Source: an uncultured Clostridia bacterium
Lineage (GTDB): Bacteria > Bacillota > Clostridia > Christensenellales > UBA1242
Direction: 5' to 3'
DNA: 58,026 nt
Assembly: GCA_947627545.1 (NCBI GenBank)
Contig: CANQWK010000009.1
Coordinates: 1-58,026 of the forward strand
A program made the translations under genes and the position numbers. Numbering within the stretch: the stretch's first letter is position 1; the number at the start of each line of letters is the position of its first letter. This document shows positions 35,455-45,071 of the stretch, piece after piece. Below the pieces are notes generated by a model. The model worked only from the letters and a program-made list of their open reading frames with translations. It was not told where the DNA came from and did no database searches.

Positions 35455-37893
35455 ATGTTAAAGTCGGTATTAAATAAACTTTCGTTAGTTTTATATTTTG
35501 TTTTGGGTGCTTTAATTTTAGAGTTAATTACGTTTAAAATGCTTAATTTAGGCTTCGCACCCGATTATTTTATGCTTAATTTATCTATTATTGTTGTTTT
35601 GGCTCTTATAATTTATTGCATTCCTAACTTTACTGCTCAATATTTAATTTACACAATAATTCTTCTGGCTCAAGCGGTTTTCATTTATATAAATTATTCT
35701 TTGCTTAACATTTATGGCGATTTATTCTCGTTTGATATGTTTAAATTGGTAAGTGAGGCAACTGCAGCCATGACAAATAGTTTTGTGTTTTATGGTCCAA
35801 TTTTGCAACTTGTAACAATTTTTTTAGCAATATCCTTGTTCGGCTTTATTATGTTGCATTACTGCAAAAAAAACAAAATAAATTTAAAACAACATTATTC
35901 AATTTTTAACATTATATTGCTTTTAGGCATTCAATTTATGGCTTGTGGCTATTGCATTTATGAAAGAAATTATATTAACGATTTAAGCAATTTAAATGCA
36001 GAAAATTATGTGGATAGCGACACTTTTTTAATGAACACTAATTTTTTAAAAGAAAATAGTTACGCAAAATTTGGTACTTATGGCTATTGGTTAAACATGA
36101 TTGTTAATGGTGCATCAATCAATAATGATGCTCAAAATTTAGCCACAATAAATTATTTTGACAATGGAAACATATATAGTGGCAGCGAAGTGTTTGGAAT
36201 TGATGGGCAAAGCCAAAAGAACAATGTTATTGTAATTATGATGGAATCGCTTGAGTGGTTTGCATTCTCTAATGGAGATTTTTATTCTCAAGATGCACAA
36301 ACTAAAACTAAGGTTTACGATTATAACAAAGTTTTATCTAACCTTTCTTACGAGTTTGTTCCTAATATATATTCTTTAATTTATGGCGAAGATTATTTAA
36401 CAGATGCGGACAATCAAAACACCGCTAACGATGGGTTAATTTCTAGCAATTTTTATGCAAAATCAAAAACCAACATATCGGAAGGGCAAGCAATTATGGG
36501 CAACTATCCTGTTGGCGAAACTTTAACAAGTTTATCAAATAAAAACGGCAGTTTTAAATATGCTCTTCCTTATGTTTTAAAACAAAATGGTTACACAACA
36601 AACTATGTTCACTCAAATGTTATAAGTTATTATAGTAGAGAAAGCACACATAAAGCCTTAGGCTTTGATAATGTTGTGGGCAAAGACACAATTCTAGACG
36701 AAAACGGCGATGAGGTTTATTCAGGCAGTGAATTAAGTTGGAATAATTGGGATGCTGAAGGAGATTTTGCTCGAAATGCTATCAATTATTTAATTCCAGA
36801 AAACTATCAAACAAATTCTTTCTTTACCTTTTATTTAAATGTTTCTACTCATGGCTCATATTTGCCAGCGGCCAACACTAAAGATGGTGATGCGTTAAGA
36901 TACTATGACTATATAAAATATGGCAAGAAAAATTGTGTTTTGGTGGATTCTAACGGCGAACCTTTCTTAAAAGATAAAGAAATTGATGAAAACTCTAACG
37001 AACAGGCAAAGGAAGAAAATGTAATTAAAGATGTTGAAACTTTGCAACAATTTTATCCTAAAGCCAAATATTTTTGGAAATTGCCATTTAAAACAGATGA
37101 AGAATTTGCAGAATGGGACAAAAGCACAAGTGATGAAGAAAAATATAGCACATATTATTATAATTTGATAAATAATATTGATGATTTAGAATTATGCGAT
37201 AAATTAGTTTACTTTGAATGTGGAGTTGCAGGTTTAGACGAAGCAATTGGTGTTATTATTGACAATTTAAAACAAAAAGGCATATATGATAATACAACAT
37301 TTTTGCTTTTCTCTGACCATTATTGCTATTATCATAAACTTTCACACACAATTAAAGGCTACCCTCAAAATGATGCGTCTAGCATAGAACTAAACACAAT
37401 TCCAATGATATTGTCTAGCCCTGGTTTAAAAAAACTTATGGCAGATAAAAACGATGAACTTTCTACTAAAGGCTACGATTTTACATTAAATGAAAGATTT
37501 TGCTCTGCCTACGATGTTGCTCCAACAATATTAGATTTGTTAGGCATAAAATTTAATGAGAACTTTTACATGGGGCATTCGTTATTTAGACCAGCCGATT
37601 ACGTTTATGAAATTAACGGAAAAACCAAAGATTTAGTTGTATATTATTCCAACACAGGCGGATTGTTTAGCCAAGATATTTATTCGTTTAATTTAACCGA
37701 TTTCTACGATAGTAAAGGCAAAATTTTTGAAAACGATGATTTAATTAACTATTATAATTCAAATGGAGAATTGGTACAAAATGCAAATTTATCCACATTA
37801 TTTAAATCGGAAGCAACAAAATTGCTTGAAAAATTGAATTATTTGCACATTTTAAATAAATATAATTTGTATAGTGAAGTAAAAAATGTTTAA
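35455..37893 (+). CDS. LtaS-family phosphoglycerol transferase (sulfatase fold)
   Basis: Encodes 812 residues. Five membrane segments fill the first ~180 residues; the extracellular sulfatase-fold domain runs from about 255. Metal and active-site residues by the LtaS pattern: E264 in VIMMESLEW, nucleophile T339 in SKTNISEG, H466 in VSTHGSY, and D621-H622 in LFSDHYCYY. LtaS-type enzymes move glycerol phosphate from phosphatidylglycerol onto a growing lipoteichoic acid or a glycolipid. It is ~160 residues longer than typical LtaS, with an acidic insert near residues 490-570 and a C-terminal extension. Which polymer is made cannot be said. tRNA-Asn follows from its own promoter. Confidence 0.9.
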   Translation: MLKSVLNKLSLVLYFVLGALILELITFKMLNLGFAPDYFMLNLSIIVVLALIIYCIPNFTAQYLIYTIILLAQAVFIYINYSLLNIYGDLFSFDMFKLVSEATAAMTNSFVFYGPILQLVTIFLAISLFGFIMLHYCKKNKINLKQHYSIFNIILLLGIQFMACGYCIYERNYINDLSNLNAENYVDSDTFLMNTNFLKENSYAKFGTYGYWLNMIVNGASINNDAQNLATINYFDNGNIYSGSEVFGIDGQSQKNNVIVIMMESLEWFAFSNGDFYSQDAQTKTKVYDYNKVLSNLSYEFVPNIYSLIYGEDYLTDADNQNTANDGLISSNFYAKSKTNISEGQAIMGNYPVGETLTSLSNKNGSFKYALPYVLKQNGYTTNYVHSNVISYYSRESTHKALGFDNVVGKDTILDENGDEVYSGSELSWNNWDAEGDFARNAINYLIPENYQTNSFFTFYLNVSTHGSYLPAANTKDGDALRYYDYIKYGKKNCVLVDSNGEPFLKDKEIDENSNEQAKEENVIKDVETLQQFYPKAKYFWKLPFKTDEEFAEWDKSTSDEEKYSTYYYNLINNIDDLELCDKLVYFECGVAGLDEAIGVIIDNLKQKGIYDNTTFLLFSDHYCYYHKLSHTIKGYPQNDASSIELNTIPMILSSPGLKKLMADKNDELSTKGYDFTLNERFCSAYDVAPTILDLLGIKFNENFYMGHSLFRPADYVYEINGKTKDLVVYYSNTGGLFSQDIYSFNLTDFYDSKGKIFENDDLINYYNSNGELVQNANLSTLFKSEATKLLEKLNYLHILNKYNLYSEVKNV

Positions 37894-37930
37894 AAAAACT
37901 TTAAAAAGTTTAAAAATTTCTTAAAAAGCG

Positions 37931-37959
37931 TTGACAAAACAAATTTGATAGTGTATAAT
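37931..37959 (+). promoter_or_regulatory. Perfect consensus promoter of tRNA-Asn
   Basis: TTGACA (37931-37936), 17-base spacer, TATAAT (37954-37959), 20 bases before the mature tRNA 5' end. Confidence 0.93.
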
Positions 37960-37979
37960 ATAAACGTTTTTTAAGACAT

Positions 37980-38054
37980 GCCTCGTTAGCTCAATGGTGG
38001 AGCACTCGGCTGTTAACCGATAGGTTGTAGGTTCGAGCCCTACACGAGGCGCCA
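37980..38054 (+). tRNA. tRNA-Asn (anticodon GUU)
   Basis: Acceptor GCCTCGT pairs with ACGAGGC, D stem GCTC/GAGC, anticodon loop CTGTTAA, T stem GTAGG/CCTAC with loop TTCGAGC, discriminator G and encoded CCA. The first pair of the anticodon stem is a C-T mismatch. Single-gene transcript with its own promoter and terminator. Confidence 0.96.
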
Positions 38055-38082
38055 AAAAACCGCTTTACAGCGGTTTTTTTGT
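38055..38082 (+). terminator. Terminator of tRNA-Asn
   Basis: AAAAACCGCT pairs with AGCGGTTTTT around TTAC, followed by further T, starting one base after the encoded CCA. Confidence 0.93.
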
Positions 38083-38170
38083 TTGCAAGAGTGGGAAAAA
38101 TCTAAAATTTTCAGTGAGTATTTCTGTTTATAAGCAGCTAAAAATATAAAATGTTTATTTTTATTATGTA

Positions 38171-38199
38171 TTGACAATTTTCTAATATAATGATATAAT
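38171..38199 (+). promoter_or_regulatory. Perfect consensus promoter of the 956-residue protein gene
   Basis: TTGACA (38171-38176), 17-base spacer, TATAAT (38194-38199); a short leader with GGGGG before the ATG at 38223. Confidence 0.9.
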
Positions 38200-38222
38200 T
38201 TATCTATTAAATTGGGGGAATA

Positions 38223-41093
38223 ATGGATAAAGAAATTATAACTAGACAAGATTTTGATGCCATTTTTGGCAAGTTTCATTGGTGCAAAGTAGATGAAGGA
38301 ACAAAACAAAAAATTTTTAACACTTTTTTAAGTTTAAATTTAACAGCAGAGGAAGTTTTGCTTATTTTAAGCAATGCAAAAAGAATAGCATTTGCGTCTA
38401 AATCTACAAATGATTCTGTAAATTTTAAAGAAATAAAACCACTTTTAGATAGCATTAAAACAAAACAAGATTTAAAATTGTTTAACTATTTTGATATGGT
38501 GGACAAAAAATTAAAAGAATATTATTTGCAAATTGAAACATTGTATGGCGAAAAAGTTAATTTATCGCAATTAGACCTTTTGTTTAAAGATTGCTTAAAA
38601 AAGGCACAAGAGATTGCTCAACATGACAATAAGTATGTAGATAAATTTGCCAAAGAAGTTTTGGATTATTTTTGGATGTTGGCAAGTATATATGCTGCAA
38701 TTTCGCAATATGTGCCACTAACAAATGGGGAAGTTTTAAAAGAAAATTTTGTTAGAATTGCTGATGGGTTAATGATTAATTCAATAAATAGCCTAGATGC
38801 AAAGGTTTTTTGCGATTTTAAAAACAAATTAGACATTTTAACTAAAAGGACAACCGAAGAAGAATTTGAAATTGGCAATAATTTAGCATTTAATGAAATA
38901 GATAAATTGTTAAAAGCGTTAACAAGTTCAAACATTGCTAGAGAAGGGTTTATGCCAGGCGAAGCGTTAACCGAAAGTGAAGTTTGCAAGTTAATTTTAC
39001 ACACAAAAAGTATTATTTTGTTAACTAGCCAAGAAAAAGTATTTGGTGCAATAAAAGTTCTAAGAAAACACCTTCAACAAGTTAATGATAAGTTTGAAGA
39101 TAAATTCAAAGATGTAAAAATTAAAGATATATTTTTAAATTCTGGCTCAATTTTAGCGGTAAAAACAAACACTTTACAAGACACTTCCACCTTGCTTTTA
39201 GGTGGTTCAATTTCGGATTTACAAGGTTCAGGCAAACACAGAAACGGCAAAACGCTTTTAAAAATGATGTTTCCTAATATGCACATTGAAGGCATTATGG
39301 AAGAAGATAAACAACATGCAATTTTGCAATCTAGGCGTTCAATTTTTATTGCTTTAAACACAAATTCATTAGCAAATGCAACAAAATCTATGGTAAATTG
39401 CCTATTTTCAGCACTAAACCTTAACGAAACAAATACGGAAACATTTTACGAAAAAGTGTATAAACTTGAAGAATTAGGCTTTAATTTTGAAACAATTTTT
39501 ACGGCAGACAACATTTATGATATTTTCCCTTCAGTTTTCACAACCGGAAAAGTTAGCAAGGTTACAAATGAAGATTTACAATCTAATTTTAAGGAAAATA
39601 TTTTAACATTAAACAAAATTATAGATGTAAGCACCTTACAAGACGTTATAAAACATAATTTTAAATTGTTGGTTGATAACCCTAAATCTTTAAAGCAAAA
39701 ATTAGAAGAAATTTATTTAGAATATTCACAAACAAAGGATTATGACAAATATCAAGAAGATATTGAAAATTTATTAAACACTCCGCCAAAAAACAAGTCT
39801 ATATCAAAAACAACAACAGGCAAAAAACCTGCATCGTCAAAGGAAAGAACAACTAAACTTGTTAAGCGTGAAAAATCAAAAATATTAATTGACGCGGCCT
39901 ATGTTGATGTCGATTTATTAAAAGAATTCGGCTGTAACGAAAATTTGCAACAACCAAAACCTAAAAATATAACAAGTTTGCCAAATCACCCAGAAAGGTC
40001 TAACATAGAAGAAATTAACAATTTTGATATTTTAGAATTGGAAGATGAAGAAGCCGAAGACGAAGAATTGGACCCTGTTTATAAAGCATATTGTTCCGAC
40101 TATGGCAGTTTAACAGACGAACTAATTGGCTTGCAAAATTATTTAGATGCCCTTATTTTAAGTTCAAACGGTGTGCTTAGTGTTAGTCAAACTTCTTCCG
40201 GAACAATTATTGAAAGCATAACTGAAATAAATAAATCGAACAGTTTAGTAAAAGCTGCCAAAACAAGGCAAATTTTAACTAAAATTGACAAATTGTTTGC
40301 CGACCCTAACTTAGCAAATGAAAATTATCGCGAAGAAATTAATACAATAATTTCTCAACTTAAACTTGCCCTTGAAAATTTGGAAAATATTATTTCAATT
40401 TATGAAAGTGAAAAACAAGAAGTTATAGAGAATGAAAAAGCCAGAATAGAATTAACTAAACAAATGCATTTAACCAACCCTCCAACTTCTGCAAGGTATA
40501 TTAAAAAGTTAATAGACGGCTCGCTATCTGTAGTGGCAAAAGATATAGCAAAACGTTTTTCACCAGCCGAAGCCGAAGAACTTTTAAGCAAATATCAAAA
40601 GAAATATGAAGAATGTTTGAGAGATGAAAATGGTTTAAAACAAAATAATGAAGAAAATTTAAATAATTTTGCTGTTATTGAAAGCAGGCTAAATGTTTTA
40701 AAACTTTTCCAAAGTAAATTATCTAGCAAACTTCAAGCGGTTAGTGAAAAATTAAGGCGAATTAATGATGAACAACAAAATAAACAACAATTAATTGCTG
40801 CCGACTTACTTGCTCGTAAGGCCTTACTAATTGAAAGAGAAAAAGAATTGAAAAGCAAAATTGATAGTGCCAATGCAAGCATAGATAAAACACAAAGTTT
40901 TATAGATACAAGATATAAAAACAAACAAACAATAACATCTTCTTTTGCAACAAGGCAAATGGAAAAAGTTAAAAATAAACAAGAAAGTGGTAAAAAATTC
41001 ACAAAAGAATTAGCGGAAGTTCAAGAAGAATTAAGGCAAATTGAACAACAACTTTTAGATATGAATTCTTCTTTAAACAACCCAAACAATTAA
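38223..41093 (+). CDS. Large helical-repeat protein of unknown function
   Basis: Encodes 956 residues, soluble, no signal or membrane segment. The first ~510 residues contain recurring ~35-residue helical units of the form 'L..eev...i......l......i...l..L': near 37 (LTAEEVLLILSNAKRIAF), 250 (LTESEVCKLILHTKSIIL), 300 (KIKDIFLNSGSILAV), 420 (LGFNFETIFTADNIYDIF) and 480 (TLQDVIKHNFKLLVDNP). The rhythm resembles mTERF-type helical repeats, which bind nucleic acid, but similarity is weak. A Lys-rich linker (~520-560), an acidic patch (~605-620) and a long C-terminal coiled coil (~690-945) follow. GSGKHRNGKT near 342 recalls a P-loop but lacks the normal spacing. No known family recognised. GGGGG is the ribosome site. 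Confidence 0.85.
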   Translation: MDKEIITRQDFDAIFGKFHWCKVDEGTKQKIFNTFLSLNLTAEEVLLILSNAKRIAFASKSTNDSVNFKEIKPLLDSIKTKQDLKLFNYFDMVDKKLKEYYLQIETLYGEKVNLSQLDLLFKDCLKKAQEIAQHDNKYVDKFAKEVLDYFWMLASIYAAISQYVPLTNGEVLKENFVRIADGLMINSINSLDAKVFCDFKNKLDILTKRTTEEEFEIGNNLAFNEIDKLLKALTSSNIAREGFMPGEALTESEVCKLILHTKSIILLTSQEKVFGAIKVLRKHLQQVNDKFEDKFKDVKIKDIFLNSGSILAVKTNTLQDTSTLLLGGSISDLQGSGKHRNGKTLLKMMFPNMHIEGIMEEDKQHAILQSRRSIFIALNTNSLANATKSMVNCLFSALNLNETNTETFYEKVYKLEELGFNFETIFTADNIYDIFPSVFTTGKVSKVTNEDLQSNFKENILTLNKIIDVSTLQDVIKHNFKLLVDNPKSLKQKLEEIYLEYSQTKDYDKYQEDIENLLNTPPKNKSISKTTTGKKPASSKERTTKLVKREKSKILIDAAYVDVDLLKEFGCNENLQQPKPKNITSLPNHPERSNIEEINNFDILELEDEEAEDEELDPVYKAYCSDYGSLTDELIGLQNYLDALILSSNGVLSVSQTSSGTIIESITEINKSNSLVKAAKTRQILTKIDKLFADPNLANENYREEINTIISQLKLALENLENIISIYESEKQEVIENEKARIELTKQMHLTNPPTSARYIKKLIDGSLSVVAKDIAKRFSPAEAEELLSKYQKKYEECLRDENGLKQNNEENLNNFAVIESRLNVLKLFQSKLSSKLQAVSEKLRRINDEQQNKQQLIAADLLARKALLIEREKELKSKIDSANASIDKTQSFIDTRYKNKQTITSSFATRQMEKVKNKQESGKKFTKELAEVQEELRQIEQQLLDMNSSLNNPNN

Positions 41094-41113
41094 AAGCCTA
41101 AATAGGCTTTTTT
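41092..41113 (+). terminator. Rho-independent terminator
   Basis: AAAAGCCTA and TAGGCTTTT with a 2-base top (really a GCC/GGC stem with a 6-base loop), then T. It directly follows the stop codon of the 956-residue protein gene. Confidence 0.88.
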
Positions 41114-41136
41114 GTTTTGCTTTTTTGCTAAAACTA

Positions 41137-41165
41137 TTGCTTTTTAGCAATTTATATGATATAAT
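41137..41165 (+). promoter_or_regulatory. Promoter of the 1255-residue protein gene
   Basis: TTGCTT (41137-41142), 17-base spacer, TATAAT (41160-41165). The leader is about 70 bases and ends with AGAGGTG before the ATG at 41242. Confidence 0.8.
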
Positions 41166-41241
41166 TAATTAAATAATTATTTAATTAAACAAAAAATTAA
41201 ACATTTTGTTTAAAATAAAAATGATTAAAAAGAGGTGTTTT

Positions 41242-44200
41242 ATGGCAACAAAAACAAAAATTTCTAGAAATTTTAATGAAGTTTTGCACGATATAGATAT
41301 TACTATACCTAAATTTTTAGATAGATACATTAGCGTTACAGTTCAAGACGCTAGTTCAAAAAGTAATAGAACTAGATTTGTGAAAATTAAAGACATAAAA
41401 ATATATGATAAAGATAATAATCTTCTTAATCCTATTGCTGGAGATAATTTTAAAAATGATTTTGAACAATTAATTAAACAGTGGAGAAGTTTAAATTATA
41501 CTATTAAACTTGATAATGGCAGTGGCAAAGAAGAAGATTTTGAAACTATAACCGATTTTCCAGATAAAGATAAATTGCATTATTATGAGTATGATAACGG
41601 TCAAGTTCCAACATTTCAAATTCATAGAGAAAATAATGGAACTATTGAAGGCAACTTTATTAAAAATCAGCAAGCTTATAAAGTTGTAAGAAATAAAAAT
41701 TTAGATTTTTCAGACCCTGAATATAGTTATGTAGCCGTTAAACTTGTAGGAGAAAGCAAGGTTAGATTGGTAAATATTAGCGAAATTAAATTTATAGATG
41801 CATCAGGCAATTTGCAACCGGTTAATTCTCTTGCAGATATTCCGGGAGGGCCAACTTTATTTTCCGAAACTTTTACAAGCGCAGAAAGTTCAACAGCCGA
41901 ATTTAATTTTGTTTTAGAAGAAGATGGGCAAATCCGTTCGTTGGAATCTGTTTTTATCGATGCAAGTTATAGGCTAGAGCCTGCCACCGAAATTTACACT
42001 GCCGATGGTAAGGATAAAGTGGAAGATATCGAGCATGTTGGTGGTTACAATTTAGGAAATTACACTTCAACAAATCTTACAATTTCACAAAGAGAAGACG
42101 GCTCATCTTATATATCATTAACCACAGCTCCTATTGACAGATTTTACGTTGAGCAAAAAATTGATGCAAATGCTAATCCAAATGAACCAGCGTATATTAA
42201 TTATGAATGCTATGAATTAGACTTAGAAGGCGACGGTAAATATTTAAAAATTAAATATAAAACCGACACTGCCGACACTATTGTTGCTTTGGATTATTTG
42301 TTTTTAGATAAAAATGGCGGACAATCATTAAAAGACTATTTAAGCGAAGGGAAAGATAAAAAAGATATTATTGGCAAACCGCTTTATGTTCAAACCAAAG
42401 ATAATAGTTATGTTGAAACTGAACCTTTAACCGCTGAACAAGTGCATTTTAGTTACAATGAAAAGAAATTTATGTATGAAACAACTAAAGAAGATGCCAT
42501 TGCCAAAGACGAAGAAAATCAAGAAGCGGCATATCTTCTTTTAAAAGACGGAAGATTTGTTAAAGAGGCAGATGTTGTTCAACCTAAATGTTATGATTTT
42601 TGTGAAAATCAAATGACAACGGATTTTGCTGCTTATCTTGTAATAAATGATAAAAATCCTAGCAAACCAGAAAGTTTTATTATAAGTAAAGATTTCAAAG
42701 GTTTAAAAATAGTTGGAGATGTTGTTCAAATTCAAGATAAAGATTTTGGCATAATTTCTTTCAACAAAAACAAACTAAAAAAACTAAGAATATCTAACAA
42801 CATTCACAATTGTGATATAATTCAAACAACAAGTCAAGATGGTAGAGAAATTGAAAAATGTTCCATTTTAAGAAAACCTGATAAACTTGCGTTAGATGAT
42901 TATAAATTGCCTCAAAATAGCGAAGAATATCAAGCGCGTATTAAAGAAATTTACAAAGAATTTTTAAAGGACTATAAAGCTAGAGGTTATGATATTGGCG
43001 ATATATTGCGTATTGAAACCATAGACAAAGATGGCAATGTAAAAGAAGAATTTGTGGAATATGTTAAAAACCACAGATATATGTATTCTAGCGTTGTGCC
43101 TTTCCCTGATGAAGTAACTGAAAGTTTAAAATTTAAAGCAAGCGAATTTAATTCAAATCAGGACGGCACTATTTCTGGTGGTCCAACATATAGCGCAGCA
43201 CAAGGCATAAAAGATGCGTATTCTAAACTTACTCAAGCAACAACTTACACCCTTGGCTTTACTTTCAGTGCCGGCGGAGTTGTGGCATCCTTAATTTCTC
43301 CATTGCTTATAGTTGTGCCTATGGCGGCTCTTGCAGCAGGGTATATTGCTACACCTATTTTTCAACTTATAAAGAAAGCACGCATTCAGCAAGGTAATTT
43401 CCAGTTCAAAAATAGAAATGAAGAACAAAACAAAAAAATAAAACAAAACGCTTTTGAAAAAATTGAAGACCTTGTTGAACAAGTTAAAGAACGCTATTAC
43501 ACTGGTTTAAGCGAAGCAAAATCTAATAAAGATAAATTTTCGTTAAGCGAAAATGACCAAAATATATTCTTATCTCAACTTAGAACTATTGAATGTGAAA
43601 TTTTAATTGGCTTAGCACAAAACAAAAATGGCGGAATTTTCCGTAAAGATGGCAACACCGGTGTAATTAATAAAGTAAATGCGTATGAGTTTACTAAATA
43701 TAATAACATTATTACTGAAAAATTAGAGCAAAAGGAAAAATTAGAAAAAAGATATAAAAATTTAGAAACCAAAATTAGTAGTTTAAAAAATAAATCAAAA
43801 GCTAGCTACCAATTAACCGAACTAGAACAAGAATTTGCAGAAGTTTCTCAACAAAAAAGTATTTTAGAAGAAGAATTGAACAAATTATTAACTAACTTTA
43901 TTTTGTCTGGAACAAATAATCCGGCAGATGAAGAACAATTAGAAATTTTAAAACGTATTGAAAGTGCAAAACAATTCATTCTTGCTAGATATTTTGGTAA
44001 AAAAGAATACTTAGATAAATGCACAAAGGAAGGTTTAACGGGAGATGACCAACTAGCAGTTGCAAAGTTTATTAAAAATACCGATATTGAAGTTCATGTA
44101 AAGCAAAAGGAATTTGGTTTTGTAAAAGCAAAACAAGTTGGCAGTAAAGAAGAAAAAACTTCAACATGGTCAAAAGGAAAAAAACTTGTAGAGGAGCACC

Positions 44201-45009
44201 ATATATTTGAAAGTGATGTAGATGTAAGCGAAATTGCAAAAGAACCTAAAATTGTAAAAATTACAAATATTCAACCTAAAGTAGTTGAAGATGAAACATT
44301 AAAACCTACCGAAGAACTTTCAAGAGAACATACTGAAGAAAATACAGAAGAATTAGGTGATGAATTAGGCGATACCTCAGAAACTGACGATACACATGAA
44401 GAACCTGTCAAACCTATTAATGAAGTTGAAGAACCACCTATCAATCCTGATGATGGTTCAAATCCGGAAGAACCAAATCCTGATGATGATGGCTTAAATC
44501 CAGAAGAACCAGACAATGACGAAACAAAGAAACCGCCTAAAACTCCTAGAAAACGAACTTCAAATATTGATGGGCAAAGAAGAAATACAACAAGAAAAGT
44601 AAATACATTTGAATGGAGTCCAAGTTTACCTATAAGTGAAAATGTAAAAGAATTTATTGAAAAATATTTGCCGAAACTTGGTAAAAAAGGCGATAAATGG
44701 CTTCCTAAATTTAAAATTGATTCATATAACACAACTTTAAGCGAGAGCGGTAGCAAAAAGAAAAATTTGGAATGGGAAACTGCTTATAAAGAATTTAAAG
44801 AAATACAAAAATCATTGCAAAGAGATTATATATTCAAATTAATGAGAAAGAAAGATGAGGAAAAAGATAAAACTAAAAAGAATAATTTGGAAACAGAGAT
44901 AAAAATGATTACAATGTTATACAATAAATTCAATGAATTTTCAGAAAATTGGGAAAAACGAGTAGGTTCTTTCTCAATAAACAAAGCTGAAAATAAAGCG
45001 GATTTATAA
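41242..45009 (+). CDS. Very large beta-repeat and coiled-coil protein with a membrane hairpin
   Basis: Encodes 1255 residues from ATG 41242 (AGAGGTG upstream; the reading from 41206 lacks one). Residues ~25-600 are beta-rich with a recurring pattern 'Y..VK(L/I)....R.V.I..I.F.D..G': RTRFVKIKDIKIYDKDNN (~40), YSYVAVKLVGESKVRLV (~165), KYLKIKYKTDTADTIVALDY (~335), AAYLLLKDGRFVKEADV (~435). Two closely spaced hydrophobic segments (~666-705) form a membrane hairpin or buried pair. Coiled coil follows (~835-900), then a Pro/Glu/Asp-rich tail (~1020-1095) and a basic helical end (~1110-1255). There is no signal peptide, so most of it should lie in the cytosol. No family recognised. Confidence 0.85.
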   Translation: MATKTKISRNFNEVLHDIDITIPKFLDRYISVTVQDASSKSNRTRFVKIKDIKIYDKDNNLLNPIAGDNFKNDFEQLIKQWRSLNYTIKLDNGSGKEEDFETITDFPDKDKLHYYEYDNGQVPTFQIHRENNGTIEGNFIKNQQAYKVVRNKNLDFSDPEYSYVAVKLVGESKVRLVNISEIKFIDASGNLQPVNSLADIPGGPTLFSETFTSAESSTAEFNFVLEEDGQIRSLESVFIDASYRLEPATEIYTADGKDKVEDIEHVGGYNLGNYTSTNLTISQREDGSSYISLTTAPIDRFYVEQKIDANANPNEPAYINYECYELDLEGDGKYLKIKYKTDTADTIVALDYLFLDKNGGQSLKDYLSEGKDKKDIIGKPLYVQTKDNSYVETEPLTAEQVHFSYNEKKFMYETTKEDAIAKDEENQEAAYLLLKDGRFVKEADVVQPKCYDFCENQMTTDFAAYLVINDKNPSKPESFIISKDFKGLKIVGDVVQIQDKDFGIISFNKNKLKKLRISNNIHNCDIIQTTSQDGREIEKCSILRKPDKLALDDYKLPQNSEEYQARIKEIYKEFLKDYKARGYDIGDILRIETIDKDGNVKEEFVEYVKNHRYMYSSVVPFPDEVTESLKFKASEFNSNQDGTISGGPTYSAAQGIKDAYSKLTQATTYTLGFTFSAGGVVASLISPLLIVVPMAALAAGYIATPIFQLIKKARIQQGNFQFKNRNEEQNKKIKQNAFEKIEDLVEQVKERYYTGLSEAKSNKDKFSLSENDQNIFLSQLRTIECEILIGLAQNKNGGIFRKDGNTGVINKVNAYEFTKYNNIITEKLEQKEKLEKRYKNLETKISSLKNKSKASYQLTELEQEFAEVSQQKSILEEELNKLLTNFILSGTNNPADEEQLEILKRIESAKQFILARYFGKKEYLDKCTKEGLTGDDQLAVAKFIKNTDIEVHVKQKEFGFVKAKQVGSKEEKTSTWSKGKKLVEEHHIFESDVDVSEIAKEPKIVKITNIQPKVVEDETLKPTEELSREHTEENTEELGDELGDTSETDDTHEEPVKPINEVEEPPINPDDGSNPEEPNPDDDGLNPEEPDNDETKKPPKTPRKRTSNIDGQRRNTTRKVNTFEWSPSLPISENVKEFIEKYLPKLGKKGDKWLPKFKIDSYNTTLSESGSKKKNLEWETAYKEFKEIQKSLQRDYIFKLMRKKDEEKDKTKKNNLETEIKMITMLYNKFNEFSENWEKRVGSFSINKAENKADL

Positions 45010-45021
45010 ATAAAAAAAGTT

Positions 45022-45048
45022 CCTATGCCGTTTGGCGTAGGGCTTTTG
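45022..45048 (+). terminator. Hairpin terminator before glyQS
   Basis: CCTATGCC (45022-45029), GTTT loop, GGCGTAGG (45034-45041), then GCTTTTGTT. Eight pairs with one T-G. The short T run suggests partial termination, so some glyQS mRNA may come from readthrough. Confidence 0.7.
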
Positions 45049-45071
45049 TTAAATAAAGTATAAGGAGAAAA

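Noticed and set aside
39238..39270. P-loop NTPase call for the 956-residue protein from GSGKHRNGKT
   Set aside because: The Gly-Lys-Thr is not in the GxxxxGK(S/T) spacing on a beta-strand, and no Walker B partner is seen.
44271..44756. 161-codon open frame on the minus strand inside the 1255-residue protein gene
   Set aside because: It mirrors the Glu/Pro/Asp-rich repeat tail of the real gene, giving Ser/Gly/Leu low complexity, with no ribosome site or family likeness.
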